Source of the DNA: Terriglobus roseus DSM 18391
Lineage (GTDB): Bacteria > Acidobacteriota > Terriglobia > Terriglobales > Acidobacteriaceae
DNA: 64,000 bases
Direction of reading: 5' to 3'
NCBI RefSeq assembly: GCF_000265425.1
Contig: NC_018014.1
Coordinates: forward strand, 4,092,001-4,156,000
In this document: one piece after another, positions 43,751 to 51,473 of the stretch
Numbering within the stretch: position 1 is the first letter of the stretch
Layout: each line of letters opens with the position of its first letter
Program-made: the position numbers and the translations under genes
Notes under the pieces: generated by a model
What the model saw: the letters and a program-made list of their open reading frames with translations, nothing else
Database searches by the model: none
Told to the model about the DNA's origin: nothing

Positions 43751-46053
43751 CGCGTGAACCGCACAACCACTTCCGTACCCAGTGGCACCATCGTTCCGGC
43801 CGCTGGAACCTGCTCACGCGCCAGGCCACTGCCCACCGGCTGCACCCGCAGCCCTGCACCAGCAGCCTGCTGAATCACTGCGCGCAATCCACCCTGCATC
43901 ACCGGCACCGCAACCTTCGTACTCGCATCCACCACCACCGCGCCGTCAGTCCGCTGTACATGGTCCACAATCGGCTTCGCTGCAATCTTTGCGTTCTCCG
44001 CCTCGTCCGTCATGAACGACGATCCACCATGGTCGCGGAAGGCCTTCAGCATCTTCTCCGGCAGCGCCGCAAAGACACCCTTCCTCTCCGTCGACGTCAC
44101 AGGCTTCGGCGCGGCACTCGCGGTCGCTGCCACCAGTGCCGCATCGCTCTTCTGACGCAGCGGATCATCCGCAGGCAGCGCGTTGATCTCTTCATACATC
44201 GCCGTCAGATCGCCAGGGTCCTCGCTCGGCGCATCGCCCGCAATCTCCAGCTTTGGCTCGGTGCCAGGCTTTACCTCTTTCAACGGTTGATCGTGCGGTA
44301 CACCCAGGTACTCCAGCACCTCCTGCGCAACCTGCTTGAAGACTGGAGCGCTGGTCTCAGCACCATAGCGCGTTCCAACCATCGGATCGTCGATAACCAC
44401 CGCGACGGAGATCGCCGGGTTGTTCACCGGCGCGATACCGGCAAAGCTGGCCACCGTGCGAGTATGCGAGTAAGTGTGCGTGACAGGATCAATCTTCTGC
44501 GCCGTGCCAGTCTTTCCGCCCGCACTGTAACCGTTCAGTGCGCCCGACTTGCCCGTACCTGTCACCATGGTGCCCTGCATCATCGACCGCATCTTCGCAG
44601 CAGTCAGCTCCGTGATCACGCGGTGCGCTCCATCGGGCATCTTCGCGGGCAGCGAGTTGGAAGGATGAAAGGCAGCAGGCTTCAACCGGTTGTCGCCCTT
44701 CATGTACTCCGTCTCATCCAGCAGGATGTGCGGCGGTAGATACGTACCACCATTCGCAATCGCAGAGACCATCGTCACCAGTTGCACCGGGGTCACACCT
44801 ACTTCATGCCCAATGGCGATCGACATGATGCTCGTCGCCTCCCACTTACGCGCAGGACGCAGCAGACCACGCGTCTCACTCGGCAGTTCAATGCCTGACC
44901 GGTCACCGAAGCCAAAGCCGCGGATGTAGTCATAGAACTTACTGTTGCCAACTTTCATCGCCATCTTCGCCGCGCCCACGTCGCTCGAGTGCTCCAGCGC
45001 ATACTGCACCGTCACACGGCCAAAGTGATCGGACTTATCGTCATGCAGCGTACGGCCGTACATGGTCATGGCGCCGCCCTGGCAGTCCACGATATCCGTG
45101 GGCTCCACACCCGCACCATCCAGCGCCGCGGCATACGTCACCAGCTTGAAGGTCGATCCCGGCTCATACACGTCACTCACAGCCAGGTTCTTCAGGATGC
45201 TTGGATCCTGGTGCTTCAGATCATTCGGGTTATAGCGCGGCGAGATAGCCAGTGCCAGAATCTGCCCCGTGTGCGGATCCTGCACCACCACCGTGCCGTG
45301 CGCCGCCTTCATCTTCAGCATCTGCGCATCCAGCGCGCGCTCCGCCATGTACTGAATATTGGTGTCGATCGACAGCACCAGGTTCTCGCCCGGCAGCGGC
45401 TCACGCTCTTCACTTCCCAACGCGTGACGCTTCGCATCCACAGCCGTCAGCACATGGCCCGGCGTGCCATGCAGGTCTTCCTCAAACTCGCGCTCCATGC
45501 CACCCAGGCCGGTGTCGTCAATGCCCACATAGCCCAGCGTCTGCGCTGCAAGATCCGTGTTTGGATAGAAGCGCTTGAACTCCTTCTGCAGGTACACGCC
45601 CTTCAGATTCAGCTCCCGCACACGCTGCGCCTGCTCCGGCGTCAACTTACGAGCGATCCACGCAAAATTTCTCGAGGCAGTCAGCCGCGCCATGATGCTG
45701 CTCTGCGCGGTGAACGTATCGGTGGGATCGATGTGAACGATGCCGGAAAGCAGTTCTGCGACATTGCCCCTGTTATCGCCAAGCTCACTGGGAACGGCGT
45801 ACACCGACTCCGCAAGGACAGTTACAGCCAGTTCGCGCAGATTCCGGTCATACAGAACACCACGCCGTGGCGCCACTTCAAACGTCCGCTGCTGCTGCTT
45901 GGAGGCGCGCTCCATCCAATCGTGATGCTTCACCACCTGCAGCCAGACCAGCCGCAAACCGATAGCCGACGTCCACAACGCAAAAAACAGCGCGACATAG
46001 ACAAAGCGAACGCGCCGGATAGGTGCAGTCAGTGGTTGGCGAATGTTACTCAT
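43747..46053 (-). CDS. ftsI: Septal transpeptidase FtsI (PBP3) with PASTA tail
   Basis: Cross-links septal peptidoglycan. The 768-residue product has a membrane anchor (about residues 18-40, VYVALFFALWTSAIGLRLVW), a dimerisation region with RRGVLYDRNLRELA, and a transpeptidase domain with EPGSTFKL (SxxK, about residue 306) and GGKTGTAQ (KTG). The second motif reads SSD (EHSSDVGAA) rather than the usual SxN. The final about 70 residues (VPVMQGGLRAVIQQAAGAGL onward) resemble a PASTA domain, usual in FtsI-type PBPs outside the enterobacteria. The stop overlaps the TauE/SafE-like gene by 4 bases; ftsL lies about 100 bases upstream. Confidence 0.93.
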   Translation of the reverse strand: MSNIRQPLTAPIRRVRFVYVALFFALWTSAIGLRLVWLQVVKHHDWMERASKQQQRTFEVAPRRGVLYDRNLRELAVTVLAESVYAVPSELGDNRGNVAELLSGIVHIDPTDTFTAQSSIMARLTASRNFAWIARKLTPEQAQRVRELNLKGVYLQKEFKRFYPNTDLAAQTLGYVGIDDTGLGGMEREFEEDLHGTPGHVLTAVDAKRHALGSEEREPLPGENLVLSIDTNIQYMAERALDAQMLKMKAAHGTVVVQDPHTGQILALAISPRYNPNDLKHQDPSILKNLAVSDVYEPGSTFKLVTYAAALDGAGVEPTDIVDCQGGAMTMYGRTLHDDKSDHFGRVTVQYALEHSSDVGAAKMAMKVGNSKFYDYIRGFGFGDRSGIELPSETRGLLRPARKWEATSIMSIAIGHEVGVTPVQLVTMVSAIANGGTYLPPHILLDETEYMKGDNRLKPAAFHPSNSLPAKMPDGAHRVITELTAAKMRSMMQGTMVTGTGKSGALNGYSAGGKTGTAQKIDPVTHTYSHTRTVASFAGIAPVNNPAISVAVVIDDPMVGTRYGAETSAPVFKQVAQEVLEYLGVPHDQPLKEVKPGTEPKLEIAGDAPSEDPGDLTAMYEEINALPADDPLRQKSDAALVAATASAAPKPVTSTERKGVFAALPEKMLKAFRDHGGSSFMTDEAENAKIAAKPIVDHVQRTDGAVVVDASTKVAVPVMQGGLRAVIQQAAGAGLRVQPVGSGLAREQVPAAGTMVPLGTEVVVRFTR

Positions 46054-46151
46054 GGCGGGCTCGACCTTATCGAAGCTGGGGAACGAAGTCGTAACGGCCG
46101 GTTCCCTCGACTATCGCAGCGGAGCCTGCCGGCCGTTACAAAAAATTGAAC

Positions 46152-46667
46152 TTAGCGGAGAACCGCCGAAGGTACCTGCGCCTCAGCCAACACCGGGCCG
46201 TTATTCGCAAACGATCCGTCCGGACGAACGACCTGTCCAGGCTGCGGTGTATCCAGGCCAAGCTGCCGTGCAATCCGATCAATGCGGTCCGGATCCGACA
46301 ATTGGGCCTCCGACAGATGTAACTGCCGGTTTTCCTCGCGCATGTGTTCCACCTGTAGCTTCTTCGCCTCAATGGCATAGCCCATTTCAATCGAGGAAAA
46401 ATGCTGCCAGACATACGTCATTACCAGGAAAAACAACATACCCATGGCAATGGTGAACTGCCGCATCTCCTTGCGGCGCTCAGGATCATCCGCCTTCACA
46501 ATGCGGCTGTTGTCGAGATGCTTGGTGAAGAAAATCTCAGGCGTGGGACCGCGGCGCGCACGGCGCTGCTGATCGAACACCGAACGGTTGTGATCACGAA
46601 ACGACTCGGCGCGCTCGCGCTGTGCGCGTCCCGCCACCATTCCAACTGCCGGCATCGTCTGTTCCAT
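46152..46667 (-). CDS. ftsL: Cell division protein FtsL
   Basis: A small bitopic divisome protein. From ATG 46667 the product is 171 residues: a long basic cytoplasmic N-terminus, one membrane segment (about residues 71-87, FTIAMGMLFFLVMTYVW), then a coiled coil (AIEAKKLQVEHMREENRQLHL) and the typical LSDPDRIDRIARQLGL. GAGGGTGGCGAGCGTG precedes the ATG; a TTG at 46703 is also possible. Its 5' side is separated from rsmH by about 280 bases, longer than other gaps in the cluster, and that gap holds a DnaA box and a palindrome, so it may have its own promoter. Confidence 0.85.
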   Translation of the reverse strand: MEQTMPAVGMVAGRAQRERAESFRDHNRSVFDQQRRARRGPTPEIFFTKHLDNSRIVKADDPERRKEMRQFTIAMGMLFFLVMTYVWQHFSSIEMGYAIEAKKLQVEHMREENRQLHLSEAQLSDPDRIDRIARQLGLDTPQPGQVVRPDGSFANNGPVLAEAQVPSAVLR

Positions 46668-46780
46668 CACGCTCGCCACCCTCTCACTCTTCAGGGGAAT
46701 CAAGGTTGATTCCCAGCCCGTTTGTTTTCTGGACTTAGCCGCTTCTCTCGCGTACGAGGAGCGTCTTATCTACCAGAACC

Positions 46781-46801
46781 GGATTGGTTACTAACCCATC
46801 C
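46781..46801. promoter_or_regulatory. Near-perfect palindrome upstream of ftsL
   Basis: GGATTGGTTA (46781-46790) and TAACCCATCC (46792-46801) are inverted repeats with one mismatch around a single centre base. In the rsmH-ftsL gap, about 115-135 bases before the ftsL start. A candidate operator; no matching regulator is known. Confidence 0.4.
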
Positions 46802-46930
46802 GATGTATTACCCGCTACTTACTCGGCGGTCCTTCGTCCTCGTGCCCTGAGCGTCTTCTGCTCTAACCATGAGGACGGATGAGCGCCCTGTTTTACACCG
46901 TGGGGAGGAGTTTTCCTAAGTTCCCACAGG

Positions 46931-46939
46931 TTATCCACA
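46931..46939. promoter_or_regulatory. Perfect DnaA box between rsmH and ftsL
   Basis: TTATCCACA, the consensus DnaA 9-mer, lies between rsmH and ftsL, about 10 bases after the rsmH stop and 264 bases before the ftsL ATG. Two bases before it on the plus strand (46920-46928) is a weaker look-alike, GTTCCCACA on the same strand. Confidence 0.55.
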
Positions 46940-46949
46940 GTTACTGCCG

Positions 46950-47918
46950 TCAACTTACTCCGGGTCGGCTACCGCGACTACTTCCGCCAACCGGAGGAAC
47001 CTTCTTTGTAAATCTCGGACCGGATTTCACCCGCTCCGCAACGCGTAACTTCGCACTCCGTGACCTTGGATTGCGATCGACTTCCACTTCACCCGCAATC
47101 ACCGGTTTCCGCGTGATCACGTTCCAAACACCACGTTCTGCGCCCTCTTTCAGCGCATCCTTCGCCAGCCGGTCCTCCAGCGAATGAAAGCTGATGACCG
47201 CCAGACGTCCTCCGAACTTCAAAAGAGATGGCGCGCTCTCAAGCAGCGACCGTATCTCCCCAAGTTCATCATTCACACGAATTCGAAGTGCCTGGAAAGT
47301 TCTGGTCGCTGGATGAATCTTGTCCTGTTTCATTGCTGGGGCAGCGGCCGATATCACTCTGGCTAATTCCGCCGTCGTACGTATCGGCCGTGCCCTCACA
47401 ATGGCTCTGGCGATTCTCCGCGACCTCCTTTCCTCTCCGAATTCGTAAATCAGGTTCGCGAGATCTTCTTCGTCCGCCTGATTTACCACTTGCTCGGCTG
47501 TCTCACCGCTGCGCGTATCCATGCGCATATCCAGCGGTGCATCCATCCGAAAACTGAATCCTCGGTGCGCCTGGTCCAACTGCATGCTGCTCACGCCAAA
47601 ATCGGCGAGCAGTCCATCCAGCGATGCCGGCTCCAACTCCTCTGCAGCCGATGAAAAAGCCCGCGGAATCAGCCGCACCTGCGGCATCTCCGATCCAAGC
47701 TCCTCACGCAGCGCATCCAGTCGTGCTGTGGCAAGCTCCATCGCCTGCGGGTCCCGATCGAATCCGATCAGCAATCCCTCCGGCCCAAGCCGCCGAGCAA
47801 TTGCGCTCGAATGCCCTGCCAGCCCCAGCGTCGCATCGGCATAAGTCCCGCCGCGGCGCACCTGTAGAAGGTCTAAAACTTCCTCTAAAAGAACCGGCAC
47901 ATGTTGCGGACCGCTCAC
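46950..47918 (-). CDS. rsmH: 16S rRNA (cytosine-1402-N4)-methyltransferase
   Basis: Methylates the N4 of C1402 in the ribosomal P site using AdoMet. The 322-residue product has HVPVLLEEVLDLL, the AdoMet-binding TLGLAGHSSAIA, IGFDRDPQAMELA, LADFGVSSMQLD and the conserved RAIVRARP and RTFQALRIRVNDEL segments, then a basic tail (SRSAKLRVAERV). It lies 45 bases after mraZ and is the usual second gene of dcw clusters. Confidence 0.96.
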   Translation of the reverse strand: MSGPQHVPVLLEEVLDLLQVRRGGTYADATLGLAGHSSAIARRLGPEGLLIGFDRDPQAMELATARLDALREELGSEMPQVRLIPRAFSSAAEELEPASLDGLLADFGVSSMQLDQAHRGFSFRMDAPLDMRMDTRSGETAEQVVNQADEEDLANLIYEFGEERRSRRIARAIVRARPIRTTAELARVISAAAPAMKQDKIHPATRTFQALRIRVNDELGEIRSLLESAPSLLKFGGRLAVISFHSLEDRLAKDALKEGAERGVWNVITRKPVIAGEVEVDRNPRSRSAKLRVAERVKSGPRFTKKVPPVGGSSRGSRPGVS

Positions 47919-47963
47919 TCTCCGCCTCCATGCGGGCCCACTCGGGGCCTTACGTTCAAATCT

Positions 47964-48413
47964 CTAAAGTCCCAAATCCGCCAACGCCGTCATATCGGCC
48001 TCGGTCAACGGCTCCAGGTCCAGCTTTGCCTTGAAGTCGTCATGGTTCACGACCTCCAGATATGTCTGCGATCCCAGCACCACCACCTCGGCGGTAACCT
48101 TCGCGCTCTCCCGCAGAATTAGCGGCAGGGTCAAACGCCCCTGCGCATCCAGCTCTGCCATCTGGCCGTAATAGTTCGTCACGTCCAGAAACTTCTTCTT
48201 CGCGGGATTCATGTTCGGAATCTCCGCCAGCTTCGCCTCCACCAGCTCCCACTCACGGATCGGGTAGATCTCCGCCCGCTTGCCGTCTTTGCTGGTGATG
48301 TAGAACTGCGGACCGTAGCTCTCATCCACGCGACGCTTGAACTCAGCCGGCAGCTTAAGCCGGCCTTTGTCGTCCACACGCGCTGGGTGATTGCCACGAA
48401 ACATCGTCTTCAA
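47964..48413 (-). CDS. mraZ: Transcriptional regulator MraZ
   Basis: A 149-residue DNA-binding protein of the AbrB/MraZ fold with two repeats: MFRGNHPARVDDKGRLKLP at the start and GQMAELDAQGRLTLPLILR about 75 residues later, each with the conserved DxxGR. In other bacteria MraZ is the first gene of the dcw operon and binds repeated boxes upstream of itself to control the cluster. The 10-bp-spaced GTGG boxes at 48508-48533 fit this. Confidence 0.95.
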   Translation of the reverse strand: MKTMFRGNHPARVDDKGRLKLPAEFKRRVDESYGPQFYITSKDGKRAEIYPIREWELVEAKLAEIPNMNPAKKKFLDVTNYYGQMAELDAQGRLTLPLILRESAKVTAEVVVLGSQTYLEVVNHDDFKAKLDLEPLTEADMTALADLGL

Positions 48414-48433
48414 ACCCCGCCGGTACCGCTCTG

Positions 48434-48465
48434 GGTTCGGGTTTTGTACCGCTGGGGCCCGAACC
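48434..48465 (-). promoter_or_regulatory. Stem-loop in the mraZ leader
   Basis: GGTTCGGG (48434-48441) and CCCGAACC (48458-48465) pair perfectly; AGCGGTAC occurs in the loop and again just next to the stem. It lies 20-50 bases upstream of the mraZ start and may form in the mRNA leader. Confidence 0.4.
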
Positions 48466-48498
48466 GGCTACTATTTGCGTGTGAGATCAAAAGATCGT

Positions 48499-48533
48499 TC
48501 CCTTTTGCTCCACTATTTACCACCACGCTCCAC
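48499..48533 (-). promoter_or_regulatory. MraZ-type operator boxes
   Basis: Read on the minus strand, GTGGAG (48533-48528), GTGGTA (48523-48518) and GTGGAG (48513-48508) start exactly 10 bases apart, and a weaker AGGGA follows at another 10 bases (48503). Known MraZ operators are three or more short G-rich repeats spaced 10 bp upstream of mraZ, so this arrangement matches. They are 95-120 bases upstream of the mraZ start. Confidence 0.65.
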
Positions 48534-48691
48534 ATCGTTACTGATACCGAGCAGAAGAGCAAGTGGATATTTGCCCCTCTTTTCCTCGGTAAATTCAGCT
48601 GAATGTGGAAATCACAACGGGCAGGGCCGATAAACCCAAACAGCACTACAGCTTGTGTTGATGAGGCCGGTTCTGTACGCCTGTTGCTACT

Positions 48692-48700
48692 TGTGGATAA
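48692..48700. promoter_or_regulatory. Perfect DnaA box upstream of mraZ
   Basis: TGTGGATAA, the reverse complement of the DnaA consensus TTATCCACA, in the 380-base gap between mraZ and the DUF2127 gene. A one-mismatch box (TGTGGAAAT) lies at 48604-48612. The rest of the gap shows the MraZ boxes and the leader stem-loop, but no gene. Confidence 0.5.
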
Positions 48701-48793
48701 CACGGAAGACGTAGTACAGCAAAGAAAAAGCGAAAGTTATTCTGCACAGATCGCACACCGTCCTCGCGGAAACGGCATTCCCTCAGCTTTTGA

Positions 48794-49351
48794 TTAGGAG
48801 CGACCGCCCTGGCGGCTCTTCTTCCGCCGCAGCATCCACAGCAGATACGCCACAACCACCAGGTTCGCCAGCAGAATCGCCGCATGCCACAGGCTTGGCA
48901 CGCGAGCCAGCTCCCACGCCTCCCACGGCACAAACGACACGCTTAGCCAAAGCGTAACGAACTCCGCCCACACCTTCCGGCGCAGCAGACCGTACGCCTC
49001 CGTGCAGCAAAGCCCCGCATACAGAAACGTACCCAGGCTGATCAGCCGCAGCTTGTGGTGGGTCAGCAGCGCCAGCTTGTCCGTCACCAGATCCACGACA
49101 CGACTCTCAGGATCGAAGTGCAGCTCCAGCAGGAACCGCTCCGCCGTCTGGGACAGGTCATGGTGAATGAAGTGGAGCGCACCCAGGCTCACGCCCAGGA
49201 AGAAGACAGCCTTGCAAAGCTTGAACAGGCCGATCACAAACAGGCCGGAGTCCCGCGCTTCAATGTGCGGATGATCGTTCTCGTCTCCGTGGCGGTGTCG
49301 CACGAGTACCCGCGCCTCACCGCTGTCCTGCTCTGATCCTGTCAAGAACAC
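48794..49351 (-). CDS. DUF2127 membrane protein
   Basis: A 185-residue protein with about four membrane segments, in the pattern of the DUF2127 family: GLFVIGLFKLCKAVFFLGVSLGALH, then LRLISLGTFLYAGLCCTEAYGL, LWLSVSFVPWEAWELA and a final segment with a basic tail. The first 35 residues are His/Glu/Asp-rich, perhaps cytosolic. Function unknown to me. It lies upstream of mraZ on the same strand, 380 bases away, with the mraZ control region between. Confidence 0.75.
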   Translation of the reverse strand: MFLTGSEQDSGEARVLVRHRHGDENDHPHIEARDSGLFVIGLFKLCKAVFFLGVSLGALHFIHHDLSQTAERFLLELHFDPESRVVDLVTDKLALLTHHKLRLISLGTFLYAGLCCTEAYGLLRRKVWAEFVTLWLSVSFVPWEAWELARVPSLWHAAILLANLVVVAYLLWMLRRKKSRQGGRS

Positions 49352-49619
49352 CCCTGTAGTTTTGTAGCCCTGCAGCAGCTTGTCAATTGGTGGACAGTCC
49401 GAACACCCAATTGGTCAACACAGCCATCTTCACGTCAGATGCACCGGTACCCGTGCTCGTCGTTTCTTCATCAGTATCCGGCAAGTACCGCAAAGAAAAA
49501 TGCAAACCCACGCAATCCGCTTTCGCTCTGTACTCGTTCCTACAGTGCAGCAAGCGATTTCCGCCCGGCCGGTGGACAGGTTCAAGCACAAGTAAGTTAC
49601 GCACAACAGGAGAGTCACC

Positions 49620-50171
49620 ATGAACAAGTTTGCAAAGGTAGTACTGGCCGTAGCTCTGATGGGCGGCAGCATGACCGCAATGGCACAGAAGGATCCCGAT
49701 GTCGGCGGCGCTCCCATGTACCCCAACAAGACCATCGTTGAGAACGCGGTGAACTCGCCCATCCACAAGACTCTCGTCGCAGCCGTCAAGGCAGCAGGTC
49801 TCGTCGACACGCTCAATGGCACCGGCCCCTTCACCGTCTTCGCACCGACCGACGATGCCTTCGCAAAGCTCCCTGCAGGCACCGTCGACACGCTCGTGAA
49901 GCCTGAGAACAAGGCAACCCTCACCAAGATCCTCACCTACCACGTCGTCCCCGGCAAGATCAGCTCCAAGCAGCTCGCAAAGATGATCAAGAAGGGCAAC
50001 GGCACGGCAACGCTGAAGACTGTTCAGGGCGGCACGCTCACCGCGAAGATGTCCGGCTCCATCATCATGCTCACCGACGAAAAGGGTGGCTCCTCCACCA
50101 TCACCACCGCAGACGTCTTCCAGAAGAACGGCGTCATCCACGTGGTCGACACCGTCCTGATGCCCAACTAG
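49620..50171 (+). CDS. Exported fasciclin (FAS1) domain protein
   Basis: A 183-residue secreted protein. Signal peptide residues 1-22 (ending MTAMAQ), then one FAS1 domain with the H1 motif (TGPFTVFAPTDDAFAKLP), LTYHVVPGKI, and the closing NGVIHVVDTVLMP. FAS1 proteins act in adhesion or binding of surface polymers. AGGAGAG precedes ATG 49620. It is monocistronic: an excellent terminator follows at 50196-50228. Confidence 0.9.
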   Translation: MNKFAKVVLAVALMGGSMTAMAQKDPDVGGAPMYPNKTIVENAVNSPIHKTLVAAVKAAGLVDTLNGTGPFTVFAPTDDAFAKLPAGTVDTLVKPENKATLTKILTYHVVPGKISSKQLAKMIKKGNGTATLKTVQGGTLTAKMSGSIIMLTDEKGGSSTITTADVFQKNGVIHVVDTVLMPN

Positions 50172-50195
50172 TTCACCGCACCACTTGGCAACCAG

Positions 50196-50228
50196 GAGCG
50201 CCCGGAACATCGGGCGCTCTTCTTTTTT
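50196..50228 (+). terminator. Rho-independent terminator
   Basis: GAGCGCCCG (50196-50204) pairs with CGGGCGCTC (50211-50219) over GAACAT and is followed by a strong T-run (TTCTTTTTT). It ends the fasciclin gene. Confidence 0.92.
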
Positions 50229-50273
50229 GACCGCCAGCAACTGACCGGAAGAATCCTGCGTACGCCACAAACC

Positions 50274-50325
50274 GTGTGCCCATTCTTTGTGAAGCAAAGG
50301 GTGGGGCATCGCGAGGAACACGCGA
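50274..50325. repeat. Dispersed hairpin element, copy C
   Basis: GTGTGCCCATTCTTTG, loop, GCAAAGGGTGGGGCA, then a second hairpin TCGCG...CGCGA (50309-50325). Same frame and two-hairpin layout as copy B at 40434, in the gap between the fasciclin gene and the PiuC gene. Confidence 0.6.
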
Positions 50326-50370
50326 CCCGTTCCCAAAGCTGCGCACCGAGTTTCTTACATCCAAAAACAG

Positions 50371-50413
50371 CGAGGGACCGGTGCCGTGAGGGCGGCATCC
50401 GGTCCCTCGTTTT
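50371..50413. terminator. Rho-independent terminator for the PiuC operon side
   Basis: CGAGGGACCGG (50371-50381) pairs with CCGGTCCCTCG (50399-50409) with a second inner pairing (TGCCG/CGGCA), then TTTT. The gap from 50172 to 50478 therefore holds two terminators and a hairpin element, and no gene. Confidence 0.75.
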
Positions 50414-50478
50414 CTGCCCACATCAAATGCGGACAGCTCATTGGCACGCTGTTTCAGGGGGAAGCGCGTGCCTGATCT

Positions 50479-51159
50479 CTAAAGCTCCACCCACTGCCGC
50501 AGCAGGTTGTGATAAACCCCCGTCAGGTCAACGCCCGACGGATGATCCGGCACATCCTGTGCCAGCCGTTGGATCGCCATATCCAGCGTCAACAGCAACG
50601 ATCGCTGCTCATCGCTGCGCACCATGCTCTGCAACCAGAAGAACGAGCACACACGCGCTCCCGCCGTCACAGGACGCACATGGTGAAGACTGGTCGATGG
50701 ATACAGCACCGCGTCGCCCGCAGGCAGCTTCACGCTCTTTGTCCCGTACGTGTCTTCAATGACCAGTTCACCGCCGTCATACTCATCCGGATCGCTCAAA
50801 AACAGCGTCACCGAAAGGTCCGTGCGAACGTACTCGCCCGTCGAAGAAATACGGCGCACCGAGTTATCCACGTGGTTGCCAAACGACTGACCGCCTTGGT
50901 ACCGATTGAACAGCGGCGGAAAGATCTTCTTCGGCAGCGCAGCAGCCACAAACACCGGCGAGCTGTTCAGCGCCTCGACAATCTGCCTGCCCAGATCGGC
51001 AGCGACCGGATTGTTCTCGTTGAGCTGTGCGTTGTCCTTCACCCGCGCAGACTGGTAGCCGGCAGTAACCTTGCCATCGATCCACTCCGTCGCATCCAGC
51101 GCTTCGCGGAATCGCTTCACCTGCTCACGCGTTAAAACATCAGGAACCTGTACCAACAT
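50479..51159 (-). CDS. piuC: PKHD-type Fe(II)/2-oxoglutarate dioxygenase, PiuC/YbiX family
   Basis: A 226-residue hydroxylase usually found next to siderophore receptors. The metal ligands are His96 and Asp98 (FGNHVDNS) and His159 ([15 protein letters not shown]), with Arg169 for 2-oxoglutarate. In the family the partner genes are a TonB-dependent receptor and often a Sel1 protein, and expression rises under iron limitation; the substrate is not established. I chose ATG 51159 (MLVQVPDVL); ATG 51171 is an alternative. It lies 300 bases downstream of the Sel1 gene with repeats in between. Confidence 0.85.
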   Translation of the reverse strand: MLVQVPDVLTREQVKRFREALDATEWIDGKVTAGYQSARVKDNAQLNENNPVAADLGRQIVEALNSSPVFVAAALPKKIFPPLFNRYQGGQSFGNHVDNSVRRISSTGEYVRTDLSVTLFLSDPDEYDGGELVIEDTYGTKSVKLPAGDAVLYPSTSLHHVRPVTAGARVCSFFWLQSMVRSDEQRSLLLTLDMAIQRLAQDVPDHPSGVDLTGVYHNLLRQWVEL

Positions 51160-51180
51160 TTGCTTCCTCACCGCCGGTTC

Positions 51181-51408
51181 GTGTCGACCGACATACGCAT
51201 AGGTGTCCGTTTTCGGAGACGCATAGCTTCAGCCATGCCATTCCGCACCGCCCTAAGGTTGGGCCACAGCCCCTTAGGGATATCGCCGATCTGTGTCTAC
51301 CGACATACGCAATGGGTGTCCGTTTTCGGAGGGGCATGGCTTCAGCCATGCCATCTCCCGTCGCCCTTAAGACTGGGCTTTAGCCCCTGAGGGATTTCGC
51401 CTCTTCGG
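51181..51408. repeat. Two direct repeats with hairpins
   Basis: This gene-free stretch between piuC and the Sel1 gene holds two copies of about 112 bases starting at 51181 and 51293. Each opens GTGTC-ACCGACATACGCA, then GGTGTCCGTTTTCGGAG, a hairpin GCATGGCT-TC-AGCCATGC (imperfect in the first copy), and CCC(T)TAAG...GGG...AGCCCC...GAGGGAT. The remaining 60 bases show nothing else. Confidence 0.75.
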
Positions 51409-51473
51409 CTATAGCCGGAAATTCTTACTGCCTCGTATGGCCTGGCGAAAGGCCAGCGTCCACCGCTTCACCT

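Noticed and set aside
48414..48793. A replication origin
   Set aside because: Only one perfect DnaA box and one near match, with no dnaA, dnaN or cluster of boxes.
49383..50336. A 317-residue minus-strand frame opposite the fasciclin gene
   Set aside because: It crosses the terminator at 50196-50228 and has no recognisable domain; the plus-strand FAS1 protein is clear.
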